In this document: positions 47,696 through 58,709 of the stretch, one piece after another
How the letters are laid out: the number at the start of each line of letters is the position of its first letter
Numbering within the stretch: the stretch's first letter is position 1
Source of the DNA: Phymorhynchus buccinoides
Taxonomy: Eukaryota > Mollusca > Gastropoda > Neogastropoda > Raphitomidae
Reading direction: 5' to 3'
Length of the DNA stretch: 64,000 bases
Assembly (NCBI GenBank): GCA_017654935.2
Contig: CM065682.1
Coordinates: forward strand, 41,699,725 to 41,763,724
Notes under the pieces: generated by a model
The model's input: the letters and a program-made list of their open reading frames with translations, nothing else
Told to the model about the DNA's origin: nothing
Databases searched by the model: none
Made by a program: the position numbers and the translations under genes

Positions 47696-47731
47696 CGTGC
47701 GTTTGTATGTGTGTGTGTGTTGTGTGTGTGT
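47607..47731 (+). repeat. (GT)n microsatellite
   Basis: Long GT tract with short interruptions. Confidence 0.95.
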
Positions 47732-47779
47732 GCATGAGACCAAGAATTGTATGTGCGCACAGTGTTTAAAATAGTCGCA

Positions 47780-47887
47780 TATTTCATTTTTTGTCTTTTC
47801 TGTATACTATGTCTGTCTTTATTGTGTTGTTTTGTTGATTGTTTTATCGCTGCAAGAAAGAATTTCCTGTAAAATGGACAATAAAAA

Positions 47888-47918
<31 letters not shown>

Positions 47919-47919
47919 G
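47780..47919 (+). mobile_element. LINE 3' end with (TGAT)n tail
   Basis: 'aatttcctgtaaaatggaca' 'ataaaaatat' is followed by seven TGAT units (47891-47919). Same family as the tail at 46210. Confidence 0.65.
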
Positions 47920-47949
47920 ATGTTATGTGTCGCGCACGCGCGCGTCAAG

Positions 47950-48034
47950 TGCTCTCTCTCTTCTCTCTCTCTCTGCCTCTCAGCTCTCTCTCTCTCTCTC
48001 ATCTCTCTCTCGTCTCTCTCTCTCTCTCTGTGTC
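47950..48034 (+). repeat. (CT)n microsatellite
   Basis: Interrupted CT tract, followed by GT-rich and CG-rich alternating sequence to 48195. Confidence 0.9.
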
Positions 48035-48699
48035 TCGAATGCCTATTTGTCTGTCTGTTTGTGTGTATATACTTGTGTATGTGTGTGCGTTCGATTATGC
48101 ATGCGTTCGTGAATCTGTGTGTGTGTGTGTGCGTGCCCGCGCGCGCGTGTATGTTCGTGTGTGTGTGTTTGTGTGAAGACATACGCGCACGCGTATGTAT
48201 GCACATGCATCTGTATATATGCTTTTCCGTGTGTCTTTCTGTCTATGACAGAGTGAAACAGTCAGGCGTGATAATACACCTTTGACTGAACTCAGGAGTG
48301 CCAGAACTGTCCATTTGATACACAGCTGTAATCATTAATAATAACTAGCAGTTCCACCCGCTCATTTCGCTTGCATCGCGGTTTTAAGATGATTTTATTA
48401 TGGCTACAGGTTTCGGAGTGTGTTGGTGTGTTGCGTTACACTGTCTTTTCGAAAATGTCTCTCATTGCATTCCTCACGGGGCTGATCACGAATACATATC
48501 CTCCCCCCCTCCCTTCCCCCCCCCCCCCCCCCCCCACACACGCACAGAGTGACAACTATTATAGGTATAGATAGATTAAATACAATTTAAAAAAGCAAAA
48601 CTCTTTTCGGACAACTGCCCATTATCATCATCCTGTATGTGTCAAAGACATTCAGACCTTGAACATCTATACTAATATAATAAAAGTATATGTGGGTAT

Positions 48700-48790
48700 G
48701 TATGTAATAATAATAATAATACATAACATTTACAGAGCAGCCCTTTCTCTCTTGAGCTCACGGTGCTTCACAATTGTTTAAATAAATACA
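48700..48790 (-). repeat. Retroposon 3' end with (ATT)n tail, minus strand
   Basis: Read on the minus strand: 'gtgaagcaccgtgagctcaa', 'gggctgctctgtaaatg' and a (TTA)n tail, like the plus-strand tail at 22-82. Confidence 0.5.
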
Positions 48791-49099
48791 TAAATCATAA
48801 ATAAGCTACTACAATATCAACTATCACAAACATGCACACAGCCACAACACGCACGCACGCACACGCACACACACGCCCACACCCACATACGCGCGCACAC
48901 CCCACCCACCCACAATGTGGGGGACATCATTTTAAGGCAGGAAACAGGACAAGGAAGAAATCAGAGGTATTGCCGGAAGAGGTGAGTTTTAAGAGCGGTT
49001 TTGAAAGACTGGAAAGATTTAGCAGTATGGGTGCAGTTTTGTTTGTTCGCCCTGTAACTCATGAACCAGTGCATATAATCGCTTCAAATTGTGTGTGTT

Positions 49100-50100
49100 G
49101 GTGTATCATGGTACACAGATGGTTCCATATAAAACTTGTGACTGTACTAACCTTGACCTTAACATATGACCTTGAAAACCTTAATTTCGTTTAGGGGCCA
49201 TATCTTTCACACACAGATTTCACACTTGGTATGTATGTGCATTGACTTTTGGTAGTTCTGAATATGGGGTACCGAGCAAGGTCAAGGTCAATGTCAAGGT
49301 CATCAGTAGACATTGAAAGTGGTTAGAGTCTATACATTCGTGCTTTAGCCATATTTGTTACAGTTTTGCTTGACGAATCGGTTTTAAATCTTGTGTGGTG
49401 GTGTTTCACCTTGAGTAGAAGACACCCAAAGATAAATTATTGGCCTTCTGACTTTAGCCTTGAAGCTTGACCTTGAAAACCAAACATTTCTTCCTTACAG
49501 TATATACTTCATCTCCGAGCCGTATCTCATGAATTGGTGTACAGAACCCTTATAACCATATACATTCTTGGTCAGCATTGCTCAACCTATTCAGATCCTG
49601 AATTTTGCAATTTCCAGTGCAAACCTCCGCCAAGGAAGACTCACAAAACCGATTTTTTTTTCTTTGAGCTATATAATAATTATTCATGTCTGAGCTGTTT
49701 CTCATGAACTGGTTGACAGAAAAGCTTCACATGTTCTGTGGTTGTGTAAAGTGCCGGTATGGTCCCGGTCATAGAAAAGAATAAAAACATGCTGACCTTG
49801 ACCTTGAAGTTTGACCTTGAAAACCGTAAAGTTCTTCTTGAGGCCATATTTTTCACATCGTTGGACTTACAATGTTCAAAGTTGCTATAGGAGTGCACTG
49901 GCTAAAAGTGATTTTGAATATTAGGTACCGAACAAGGTGAAGGTCAAGGACCTAGAGCTTAGAGGTGTCAAATTTGTTTGGGGGCCTTATCTTATGCATT
50001 TTGTGCAGTTACAGGCTTCAAAGTTGGCAGGTTGAGACTGGCCCAACGTCATGTGTGGTGGAAAGTATTGATTATGGATTATTGACCTTAACTTTTAAAC
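49100..50100 (+). repeat. Interspersed repeat rich in AAGGTCA / TGACCTT
   Basis: Three or four irregular units, each with 'gaccttgaccttgaaaac' or 'caaggtcaaggtcaa' and with 'ctcatgaactggt' and 'cttcaaattg' blocks. A related set occupies 60770-61600 at the centre of palindrome 2. No protein. Confidence 0.7.
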
Positions 50101-50215
50101 ACCCCCTCTCTCTCTCTTTCTTTTTTTAAGCAGTAGTAATATGAGTTTGGACATCATTCATCAATATCAACTAAACAACGTAATAGAAACTTTCTGTGCA
50201 GTTATAGTTTAGACC

Positions 50216-50242
50216 CCCCACCCCCCCCCCCCCCCCCCCCCC
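50216..50242 (+). repeat. Poly-C tract
   Basis: About 26 C, interrupted once by A at 50220. Confidence 0.85.
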
Positions 50243-50264
50243 TGGTAAATTTATGTTTCACTAG

Positions 50265-51090
50265 CGCAACGCCGAGTACCAGTAACGCCTAGTAACAGTA
50301 ACGCCTAGTAACGGTAACGCCAAGTACTGTTAACGCTGAGTACAGCAAATTTGAAGCGAATCGGTTAAGAAACGGTGGAGTTATAAGGCCCCTTTCCCAT
50401 TGACGCTGCTCTGAGAGTGACACTCTCTCCCTAGTAATGGTAACGTCTATTAACGGTAACGCCAAGTACTGGTAACGCTGAGTACAGCAAATTTGAAACG
50501 ATTCGGATAAGAAAAGTCGGAGTTATAAGGCCCCGTTTCGCGTTGGCGCTGCTCTGAGAGTGATGCGCTCTCCCTAGTAAGGGCAGCGCCTAGTAACGGT
50601 AACGCCAAGTACTGGTAATGCTGAGTACAGCAAATTTGAAGCGATTCCGTTAAGAAACGGCAGAGTTATAAGGCCCCGTTTCCCGTTGGCGCTGCTCTGA
50701 GAGTGACGCGCTCTCCCAATTTTCTTCAAATTTACTGCCAGGCTTTGCCCTGGCAACAGCAAGCCTGAAAGCAAATTCGGTCGAAAACCGGCGGAGTTAT
50801 AAGGCCCGTTTTGCATCATGCTGCTGTTATGCGCCTAAGTAATCGATTCGCTTCCGGTTTGACACAGCGATAGTCACCGTCCCCGGTCATGTACCTGCCA
50901 AATTTGAAGGCAATCGGTTCAGAAATGCCGGAGATACGGGCGCCGAAAGGCCGGCAGATGCGCGTTTCGCGCATTTGCAAAACCGCGCAAATGACACGGC
51001 CGCATCGGTTGCCATTGCCATCGCCCCGTTAAGGCTCACAGCAAATTTGAAGCGATTCGGTCGAAAAACGGCGGAGTTATAAGGCCCGTT
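50265..51090 (+). repeat. Tandem interspersed repeat with a unit of about 120-150 bp
   Basis: At least five units share 'acgccaagtactggtaacgc', 'agcaaatttgaagcgattc' and 'gagttataaggcccgttt'. A fragment is at 41240-41350. The array ends in the (CA)n tract at 51100 and a GACGGACGGACAG block. Confidence 0.8.
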
Positions 51091-51100
51091 TCGTGTTTCA

Positions 51101-51137
51101 GACACACACACACAGACACACACACACACACACACAC

Positions 51138-51228
<91 letters not shown>
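51101..51228 (+). repeat. (CA)n microsatellite
   Basis: About 60 CA units at the end of the preceding repeat array. Confidence 0.95.
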
Positions 51229-51230
<2 letters not shown>

Positions 51231-51925
51231 CGGACGGACAGTTGGCTTTTTACTATATGATGATAACAGAAAACAGCATAACCCTAGGCTGCTCCTACCC
51301 CTATACCTTTCCACAGAACAGAACAATGTTGCTTTTAGCGGACATTCTCAATGCAAGCTGCTGTACTGTACCATCAATGCGTTCAAATTGCATACCTCTT
51401 TTACAGGGTTTTAAAGGGCAGGCTTGAAAGTTGATAAAAGGTCATGCAGCAACCACGGCCTAAAAAAAGAAAAAGAAATAGGAGACTGCAACCACCCCAA
51501 ACTGGTATGGAGTTGAATATTGATGACATTATCATTGAAAATGCAACACATCATTTGGCGCCTTTACTCACCCACAATTCTCCATTCGATTCGCTACTGT
51601 TTCTCCCCCACCCCCACCCCCCACCTTCCAGCATAAAAAAAGGTTATTCTTACTCCACAGGATTTTTCAGTTTCAGATGATAAGACCACCCTACAAAATT
51701 AGCTATCAGTAGGGGGGGGAGGGGGGAGTGACCGAGGACATGTTGCCACATTCAGCAGCACCCCGTAGTTATTATTTGATATACCACATACAATATCAAC
51801 GTCATGTAATATTAAATGCCACTCTCTTCCACTCTGCCTTTTCCCCTTTGCTTTCTATCATCAACTATCTTTCTGACTTATTGGCCCATTCTCCTGCCTT
51901 TTTAAAAAACAAACCTTCCAAATAA
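51229..51925. other. No gene recognised
   Basis: Short frames only. C-rich and G-rich patches lie at 51605-51630 and 51711-51727. Confidence 0.5.
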
Positions 51926-52075
51926 TTGTTCTCCTTTGAGCTCCTCAGAAATCGGAATGTGTCGGCTGTACGCAGCGGGGAGACCAGTGAAAACTGAAAA
52001 CCGGACACATACGTACCGTTACCCATTACCCATGGCCATATGGCCCGGGAACGCAGAAGAAGAAGAAGAGAACCA
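51926..52075 (+). repeat. tRNA-like SINE of a second subfamily with (GAA)n tail
   Basis: 'ctcctcagaaatcggaatgt', 'gtcggctgtacgcagcgggg', 'acacatacgtaccgtt' and a 'cgcagaagaagaagaagag' tail. The layout parallels the SINE at 5386 (head, 'catacacgtaa' block), but with a different body and an AGA-rich tail. Confidence 0.55.
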
Positions 52076-52354
52076 CGAGATACGTCAACTTTAGGTGGGA
52101 AAGAAAACACTACGCTACATTTGAAGTGATTCTGCTCCGTGGTTCACATGATGTTGTTGGGACGCTCACAGACACAACAACAACAGCAATAGACGTGAAC
52201 AAGAAATATCGCTTTAATTCGTAGAGCAAAAATGCATGGCCTGTGTCCATTCTGTATTGGGTGCGTAGCGCTTTGACTACGTATCGAAAGAACTACCCGT
52301 TGTTACCACTACCACCCATAGAGAACAATTGATGACTGTTTGAAATCAGACAGA

Positions 52355-52456
52355 CTAACCCTAACCCTATTCCTAACCCTAACCCGAACCCTTTTCCTAA
52401 CCTAACCCTATTCCTTACCTAAGTTTAACCCTATTTTAACCCTAACCCTAACCCTT
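52355..52456 (+). repeat. Degenerate interstitial telomere-like repeat, (CCCTAA)n
   Basis: About a dozen 'ccctaa' hexamers with variants (CCTATT, CCCGAA, CCCTTT) over 100 bases. The complement is TTAGGG, the telomere motif of molluscs and vertebrates. The decay and internal position mark an old interstitial site. Confidence 0.8.
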
Positions 52457-52649
52457 AGTTGCCGTAGTGATTTAGCCCAATAGTGTTATCGATACGTAAT
52501 GATAGCCGTACTGATTTATCTTGGTAGAGTTATCGATACAGTAGCGATAGCGTGATGTCCCCTGCTGTATTCATAATGATGCATGTAGAAAAAGAGAAAA
52601 AGCGCAACAGTAGCCCATAGGCCTACTATCTACAGCTTGTTGGTGAATT

Positions 52650-52801
52650 ACCCTGGCTAAAAGACTCCAGGGATCATCCCAACAGCGGAAGCACTTGAAC
52701 ACTATGGTACAAGAGCATCAACTACGGATGAGAACATTACGTGTGTGACCGTTTTTTGATTACCCCGCCACGTGGGCAGCCACACTCCGTCTTCGGGGGA
52801 C
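52650..52801 (-). repeat. tRNA-like SINE, copy 4
   Basis: Reverse complement of the unit at 5386-5537: 'ccctggctaaaagactccag', 'cccaacagcggaagcacttg', 'attacgtgtgtgaccg', then a 'gccacactccgtcttcg' end. Confidence 0.7.
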
Positions 52802-52982
52802 CTACAGCATGTAATACTGTCCTTTCACATCACAACTAAAAGACAAGGAAGAGCTAGCTGCACATTTTGAACCTTGTATGCAGATAAGACTGATGTGGAT
52901 CGGAAAGGATGCTTCAAAGTTGATATGGGAAGGTGGGTGGATGTTCACCTCTTTATTTTAGTAATGTGGTCTCCTCTTTCTT

Positions 52983-53015
<33 letters not shown>

Positions 53016-53041
53016 CTCTTCATGGTCGTGCCCTTTCATTC

Positions 53042-54460
53042 ACAGGGGCAAGGCAAGGCAAGAAATTTATTTCATACCCCATTTGGGCACAGAAATATAA
53101 AAACATACACACACATAAATAAATTTCCGAGAATCAACCCAAGAGTGATGTCCAAAATCATTTAAAAGAAAACCCATACCATAATATTACAAATAATGTA
53201 ATGTATTACTAAATTAAAAACAAAATGGGAAAAAGACATGATTAATAGCATTTATCTGAAAGAACCGTTAACAACTGTAATGAAGTGCTTTAGTTTGAGT
53301 AATATTTTCTTATTTTTTGTAGAGAACAAAGCTTGGAATTTATAAGCATTAGGGCGAGTAAAAAAAATACTTAGGGAGGTACCTTTTCCTGTCAGTGTCA
53401 AAGAAAGGACAAACAAACAAGTAGTGAAACTCATCTGCCACATCATGTACATTACATTTTTCACAAATTCTTTCATGTCTGGGTGTACCAGTATAACGCA
53501 ACGTGTTCACAGGCAAGTTATTATTAGTAGTTCTGAATTTTAACACAGTAATCATATAGCTATATGGCAAGACCAAGTAATATGGGTCAACACAAAAAGA
53601 GGTTTTAAACATTCTGTAATTTAAATATAATTCGTCATTATATACATGCATATACCAAGATTGTAAAAAGGTGTCTTTTAAGCATCTTTTCACCTTCTCC
53701 TTGAACCACAATGGATTTGCATCAAGAAAGGTTTGATTCAACCAAAAACTACTCAAGCCAGTTTCATTTAGTAGTGTATGGATATATTTGATGTATCTGT
53801 TTTCATAAACATTTGACTCGTACATTTTCAATAGGCATTTATAAACAAGAACTGATAATTTTTTTTGTCTGGTGGTTTGTTACAAGGTTAAACCAAAATG
53901 ATAGCATTCTACATTTAACAGTTACACCAACAGGGAATTTACCCGTTTCCCCAAAAATCATGAAGAGAAGGAGTCGACTGTCTTACTTTCAGAACCAACT
54001 TGTAAAATCTTAACTGCAGTCTCTGAATAATATCATTCATATCAAAGCCCCAAATTTCACAACCATATGTAAGGATAGGAAGTACAGTTTTATCAAATAG
54101 GTCAATTGTTAGATCTGCAGGAAGCATCAATAATTTAGCTTTCCTCAACAAAGCAAACATGGCTCGGGAAGCTCGGTCATAAAGATCACGTTGTGCGACA
54201 TTCATTTTGTTATTATAATTTAACTTTAACCCTAAGTACATAAAGTTCTGAACAACCTCTAATTTTTCAGTCGCTATAAGAAAGTCGGGAAAACGTCTAA
54301 CCTTACCCTTAGAAAAAATAAGAACTTTACATTTCTTGGCATTTAATTTCAAATTCCATTTTTGACAATAGCGTTGAATATTATCTAAGCCTCTTTGCAA
54401 TCCTACTGGAGTTTCAGAAAATATGACAGTGTCGTCTGCATACAACAACTTCAAACTTCG
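53042..54460 (-). mobile_element. 5'-truncated LINE with RT C-terminal half and Cys/His finger
   Basis: On the minus strand from 54454 the frame reads MKLLYADDTVIFSETPVGLQ (catalytic YADD), then NLKLNAKKCKVLIFSKGKV, QNFMYLGLKLNYNNKMN and LTYGCEIWGFDMNDIIQRLQ. A frameshift or stop near 53940-53830 breaks it, after which LWFKEKVKRCLKDTFLQSW and ICEKCNVHDVADEFHYLFVC (Cys-x2-Cys...His...Cys) follow. The 3' end reads ATAAATTTCTTGCCTTGCC, a CTTGC-type short tandem tail, at 53042-53075. The N-terminal endonuclease and most of the RT are absent. It belongs to the same broad CR1/L2/jockey-like group as 41790-43470 but is a different family. Confidence 0.85.
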
Positions 54461-54716
54461 AACAGTTCAAAGTGCAGGTCAAAGACCTCTAGCAAACGGT
54501 CAGGAATGCAACACTGTTCTCGAAATACATTCTGGGAGACTAAGAAACAAGAGCCGATCGCGTAGTAAATGAATATTTCGATTTCATAATCTTCCTAATT
54601 GCAATGCATTTTCTCACATTTTAATTCTTCAGAAATGTTCGTCATCGTCATCATCATGATCATTAATCCCCCCCCCCCCGGCGGGCTTCCACCTATCATG
54701 GTGGGGGGGGGGGGGG

Positions 54717-55918
54717 TGACACCTCGTAATGTCCAATTGGGACATTACACGGTGTACCCCCATGCGCGCTCCCCGCGTAGTGTCCCAATTGGGACATTAT
54801 GCGTCCCCCCCCCCCCCCCCCCCCCCTGTAATGTCCCAATTTAGGACATAACACGGCGAGAGGACCCATATTGCCTGTAAAGTTTTGTTTTCCAACCAAT
54901 TCAAGGTAACTTCACTGAGTAAAGGGGTAAAGACTGGATTAAAGCTTTACATTCTCTTCTTCAGGTGCTATGGTATGGAAACAGAATCACACGTAAATAA
55001 ACAAATGATGGCCTAATCATTGTAGCATTGCTTACTGTTTGTTTATTACGTCTGCCAAGTAGGTTATGTTTTTACCGGCGTTGGTCATTCTGTCTGTCTG
55101 TCTGTCTTGTCTGTTTGTTTGTTAGTGTGCAACATTTCTCGAAAAGTTACGTAGGGATTTCGATGACACTTCTGTCTCTTTTGTCTATGCTCTAAAGTGA
55201 ACAACGTAAAAAGGAACTAATTTGTCATAATTTACTTTGTTTTGTGTGCTAAGCATTTGTTATTTCATTTGTATATTTTAATTCTTAATCTCTTTTCATT
55301 ACCCCCGCCAAGGAGGTTATATTTTTGCCTGTATTTCTTTGCTGTTCTGTCTTATGTGGGGCGTAAAATGCATTGGCGGAGGTCGGAACTCTCCGAGTGC
55401 ATTCAAATTGAGTTCTGTCGCAATGTTATTCTCCCTCTCTCCCAGTCTGGTTGTGTGTCTGTCTGTATTAAAACCAAATCAATAAGCCTTTGAAGATGCG
55501 TCATCGTTTCTTTTTACGTACGTAAAAACAACTCATGATTTACTTTCAAAATGGCGAATAGAAATAAACGCCAAGGACTTTCGTTAAAAAGAAAGAGTTG
55601 AAATCACACACACACACACACACACACACACAACCAGGCATGGGAATGAGAATTGTGAAAAAAAGCGAAAAGGCGTGTCTGTGGAGACACAATCGCCAAT
55701 GCAAGTATGCATCCAACCAACAAAATAAGGGTCTCTTAACACAATATGGGTGCTCTCGCCGCGTTATGTCCTAAATTGGGACATAACACGGGGGGGCCCC
55801 ACGCATAATGTCCCAATTGGGACATTATGCGGCGAGCGCCCATGGGGGTGCAACGTGTAATGTCCCAATTGAGACATAATTGGGACATTACACGGGATTG
55901 GGACATTACGAGGTGTCA
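54717..55918. mobile_element. 1.2-kb fold-back element with dyad-rich inverted ends
   Basis: The left end (54717-54873) and right end (55742-55918) are inverted copies. Both begin TGACACCTCGTAATGTCC and end at a 'caatatgggt' block. Each end holds several near-perfect 18-base dyads ATGTCCCAATTGGGACAT separated by GC-rich links. The 870-base core has no transposase. It carries two retroposon-like fragments (55050-55170, 55295-55470). The structure recalls fold-back (FB/Galileo-like) transposons; the family is not identified. Confidence 0.6.
55050..55470 (+). repeat. Two fragments of a widespread 'aaggaggttatg' retroposon
   Basis: 'gccaagtaggttatgttttt' with (TCTG)n at 55051-55120 and 'gccaaggaggttatattttt' at 55308 with 'attggcggaggtcggaactc' at 55371. 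They are old copies inside the fold-back element. No protein. Confidence 0.5.
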
Positions 55919-55999
55919 CAGGGGGCTTACGGAGAGGAGCCCAGCAGCCTCCTAAAGTCCAATATATAGTCCATGTCGTAGGAGGCGCGCAACGGCTTA

Positions 56000-56650
56000 G
56001 GCTGGCTTATGTGGTTAAGGCCCTCCCGTGGGGATACCGGGGGGTCTTTCAGCAGAAATAGTTCCCCCTTCTTCTGGAAGTTCTATGCTAGTATCTTCCC
56101 CTACTCTATCACTCTCTTTAACTCTGCCTGTTCTCTTCTCTTTTTGCTTTCTGGCGTCTACTTTTTCTGCCTTATTGGTCCATTCTCCTGTATTTTGTAT
56201 ATAAAACCCTTCAACGTTTTTCCTTTTTACAATTTATGACATGCCAGTTGTTGTTTTTATTGTACACTGGCGTCCACACGTGAGACCTTGCGCACTTGAG
56301 TGGGCACCTGTTGTCCATTCTGCAGTGCATATTTGCTTATATAGCCTTTTTAAAAAAATGTATTTTAGCTTACTAGTATGTATTTGTTATCCTTTTTTTT
56401 ACTGTTTTTTTTAACCTGGATCCAATAAATAGAGTAGAGTGGCTCAACGTTTCCAGCACTGTGTGGACTTATGTGCTATAGGGTGCAATGATGGAGGTGT
56501 CATGTTATGAATTGTACTGTATGTTTTGTTGTTTACAGGTTGTTGAACGTTGGTAAGATACATTGATGAGTGTTTTGTAATAAGTGGTCGAACTTTACGC
56601 GGTGACAGTGCTGAGATGACCGTAGCTGTTGACGGGACTATAATGGAAAA
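56000..56650 (+). repeat. Interspersed repeat, relative of 16440-17120 and 21380-22020
   Basis: It shares 'ccgtggggat', 'atagttccccc', 'gtgggcacctgttgtccatt', 'acgtttccagcactg' and 'gttgaacgttggtaagatac' with the copies inside palindrome 1. A short coding meaning is unlikely because reading frames differ between copies. Confidence 0.65.
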
Positions 56651-56729
56651 AATAAAAATATAATATGATCATTAATTATGTCATAACCTGAGGTTAGTTG
56701 GATGGAGCAGCCCTACAGACCACACAAAC

Positions 56730-56969
56730 CGATGGCTTGGAGTCAAAACGGACTATCTTTAGATAGTCCATTGATGTATTGTTGGACTTATTACAAAAAA
56801 CTAATAACTTGTATCAAACAACGACTGCAGAAATATAAAAAGGGGTTATGCTTTTTATATTTCTGCAGTCTTTTTTTTTTTTTATACAAGTTATTAGTTT
56901 TTCGTAATATGTTCAATAATATGTCAATGGACTATCTAAAAGATAGTCCGTTTTGACTCCAAGCCATCG
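56730..56969. mobile_element. Fold-back MITE, 240 bp
   Basis: Near-perfect hairpin: the left arm starts 'cgatggcttggagtcaaaac' and the right arm ends 'gttttgactccaagccatcg', with a loop of under 15 bases around 56845. Each arm also contains a smaller dyad, 'gactatctttagatagtc'. Flanking bases show no clear target duplication, so the superfamily is unassigned. Confidence 0.75.
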
Positions 56970-57055
56970 ACACGATGTGACTGTATTATCATGTCTCTAT
57001 CTGTGGTGGTGCATAGTAAAATAAAGGTTCGTTTATCATTATCATTATTATCATT

Positions 57056-57079
57056 ATCTCTCTCTCTCTCTCTCTTCTC

Positions 57080-57130
<51 letters not shown>

Positions 57131-57146
57131 CCCCCCCCCCCCCCCC
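57056..57146 (+). repeat. (CT)n tract ending in poly-C
   Basis: Interrupted CT microsatellite with 16 C at its end. Confidence 0.9.
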
Positions 57147-57651
57147 GATTAAAACCTCCTCTCATCATCTGGTTTGAAACTTTAATGGACCCTCTTCTCC
57201 AGCCATGTGATGCGCTCAACATGCATCATCTTCGCTACTCTTCAAGTGTTTTTACTGCTGATGTGCACGCTCCTGCGATGAAAGATACCTGGTTTGTGTT
57301 TGTTGGAGTGCTTCCAATATCAAGCCATAGATTAAACGCTGCGGTTTATATCGTAATGTCGTTTAGGACATGAGTGGCTAAAGAGGCGGAAAAAACAACA
57401 ACATGATGCTGAGGCATGAAAACCGAGTGGAAATGAAGACAAAAGTCTACAGTTCTTCTCTCCCACCTTTTACTTGGTTGCCGGGGGGATTGTTGATTTT
57501 TTTTCGTTCTGCGCGCATGTCTGCGTGTGTGCTTGTGCAGGGGTGGATCAGTTTGGTCATGGGAGGGAGGTTCCAAGTGCTCGGTTTGTGTGTGTGTGGG
57601 GGTGGGGTGGGGGTGTCTAAGGGAAAAGTCCCCCCCCCCCTCAATCTTCAG

Positions 57652-57747
57652 CCTGTTGAAGTTGGCTACCTAGCGGAAGAAGAAGAAGCTGACGATAAGT
57701 TGATTGTAAAAGATGCAACGAAGGCTCTCCTGGAAAGGATAAACTAA
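57652..57747 (+). CDS. Candidate terminal exon, acidic C-terminus, unknown protein
   Basis: A good acceptor (poly-C tract, then tcaatcttcag) precedes 57652. In phase 0 it reads PVEVGYLAEEEEADDKLIVK and DATKALLERIN, then TAA. The acidic run and amphipathic end look like real protein, and the tract fits an intron end. No upstream exon could be linked, and I do not recognise the family. The GAA-GAA run may also be a microsatellite. Confidence 0.35.
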   Translation, partial: PVEVGYLAEEEEADDKLIVKDATKALLERIN

Positions 57748-58555
57748 GATTATGGCACAGATTCACATTTTTCTCTTCTCTTTTTCTTTTCTTCCTTTCT
57801 TTTTTTTTTGGGTGGGGTGGGGGGTGGGGGTGGGGCGGTGGGGGGGTCCGGAACCCTGTAACCACCACACCCACCCTCACCCCCGATCCACCTCTGCGTG
57901 TGCGTTCGTTTGTTCGTGCTTTTTCACTTGTTGGCTGGTTTACAGTTGGGTTTGAAAGGTGAGTTAGTTTGTAAAATGTGGCTGCTTGTTTGTTTGCTTG
58001 ATATTTGTTCATTAGGTCCTACCTCTGTATACTCTTGGTCACTGTATATCTCGAAAAAGACCTGCTGCGCGTTTTGATGATAAATCATTACGGCACACGA
58101 AGAATACAGATTGCTTTCATTTTCTGCTTTAATTCAATTAGATGGATAATTGTAGAATATAAAGAATACGGCTTGCTTTCAATTTCAGCTGCAATTCAAT
58201 TACATGGGTCATTATGAAATATAAAGAATACGGTTCGCTTTCTTTTCAAAGTATATATTCAATTACTCTGGAAAATTGCGGTTTTTGCTGCTTTGCTATG
58301 TAATTTATGGTTTGAAGATAGAGCTCCGTTTGAGTAGTTATAGGGTCTTTTCCATTAAAACTCCTTAGAACGCATACTGAGTTTAATAATCGTTATCAAG
58401 ATTAGCTGTAAAGATATTTTCTCACCCTTTCGCTACAGAGTTTTAGCCCCTTTACCCCAAGCCACCCTCCCTCATTGCTGGCTAATAATGATACCAGACA
58501 GACAACCACACACACGTACACAATAACATAAACAGCCGCATACAAGTAGATATCA

Positions 58556-58664
58556 CACACGCGCGCGCGCACGCACACACGCACACGCACACGCACACGC
58601 AACACACACGCACACACACACACACACGCACAGCACACGCGCACGCACGCACACGCACACACAC

Positions 58665-58708
<44 letters not shown>
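58556..58708 (+). repeat. (CA)n / (CGCA)n microsatellite
   Basis: Mixed CA and CG-containing alternating tract. The mirror in the right arm (63553-63708) has a similar but not identical pattern of interruptions. Confidence 0.9.

Positions 58709-58709
<1 letters not shown>

Noticed and set aside
57185..57373. 62-codon frame starting MDPLLQPCDALNMHHL
   Set aside because: No acceptor or donor fits, no family is recognised, and no link to the exon at 57652 could be made.
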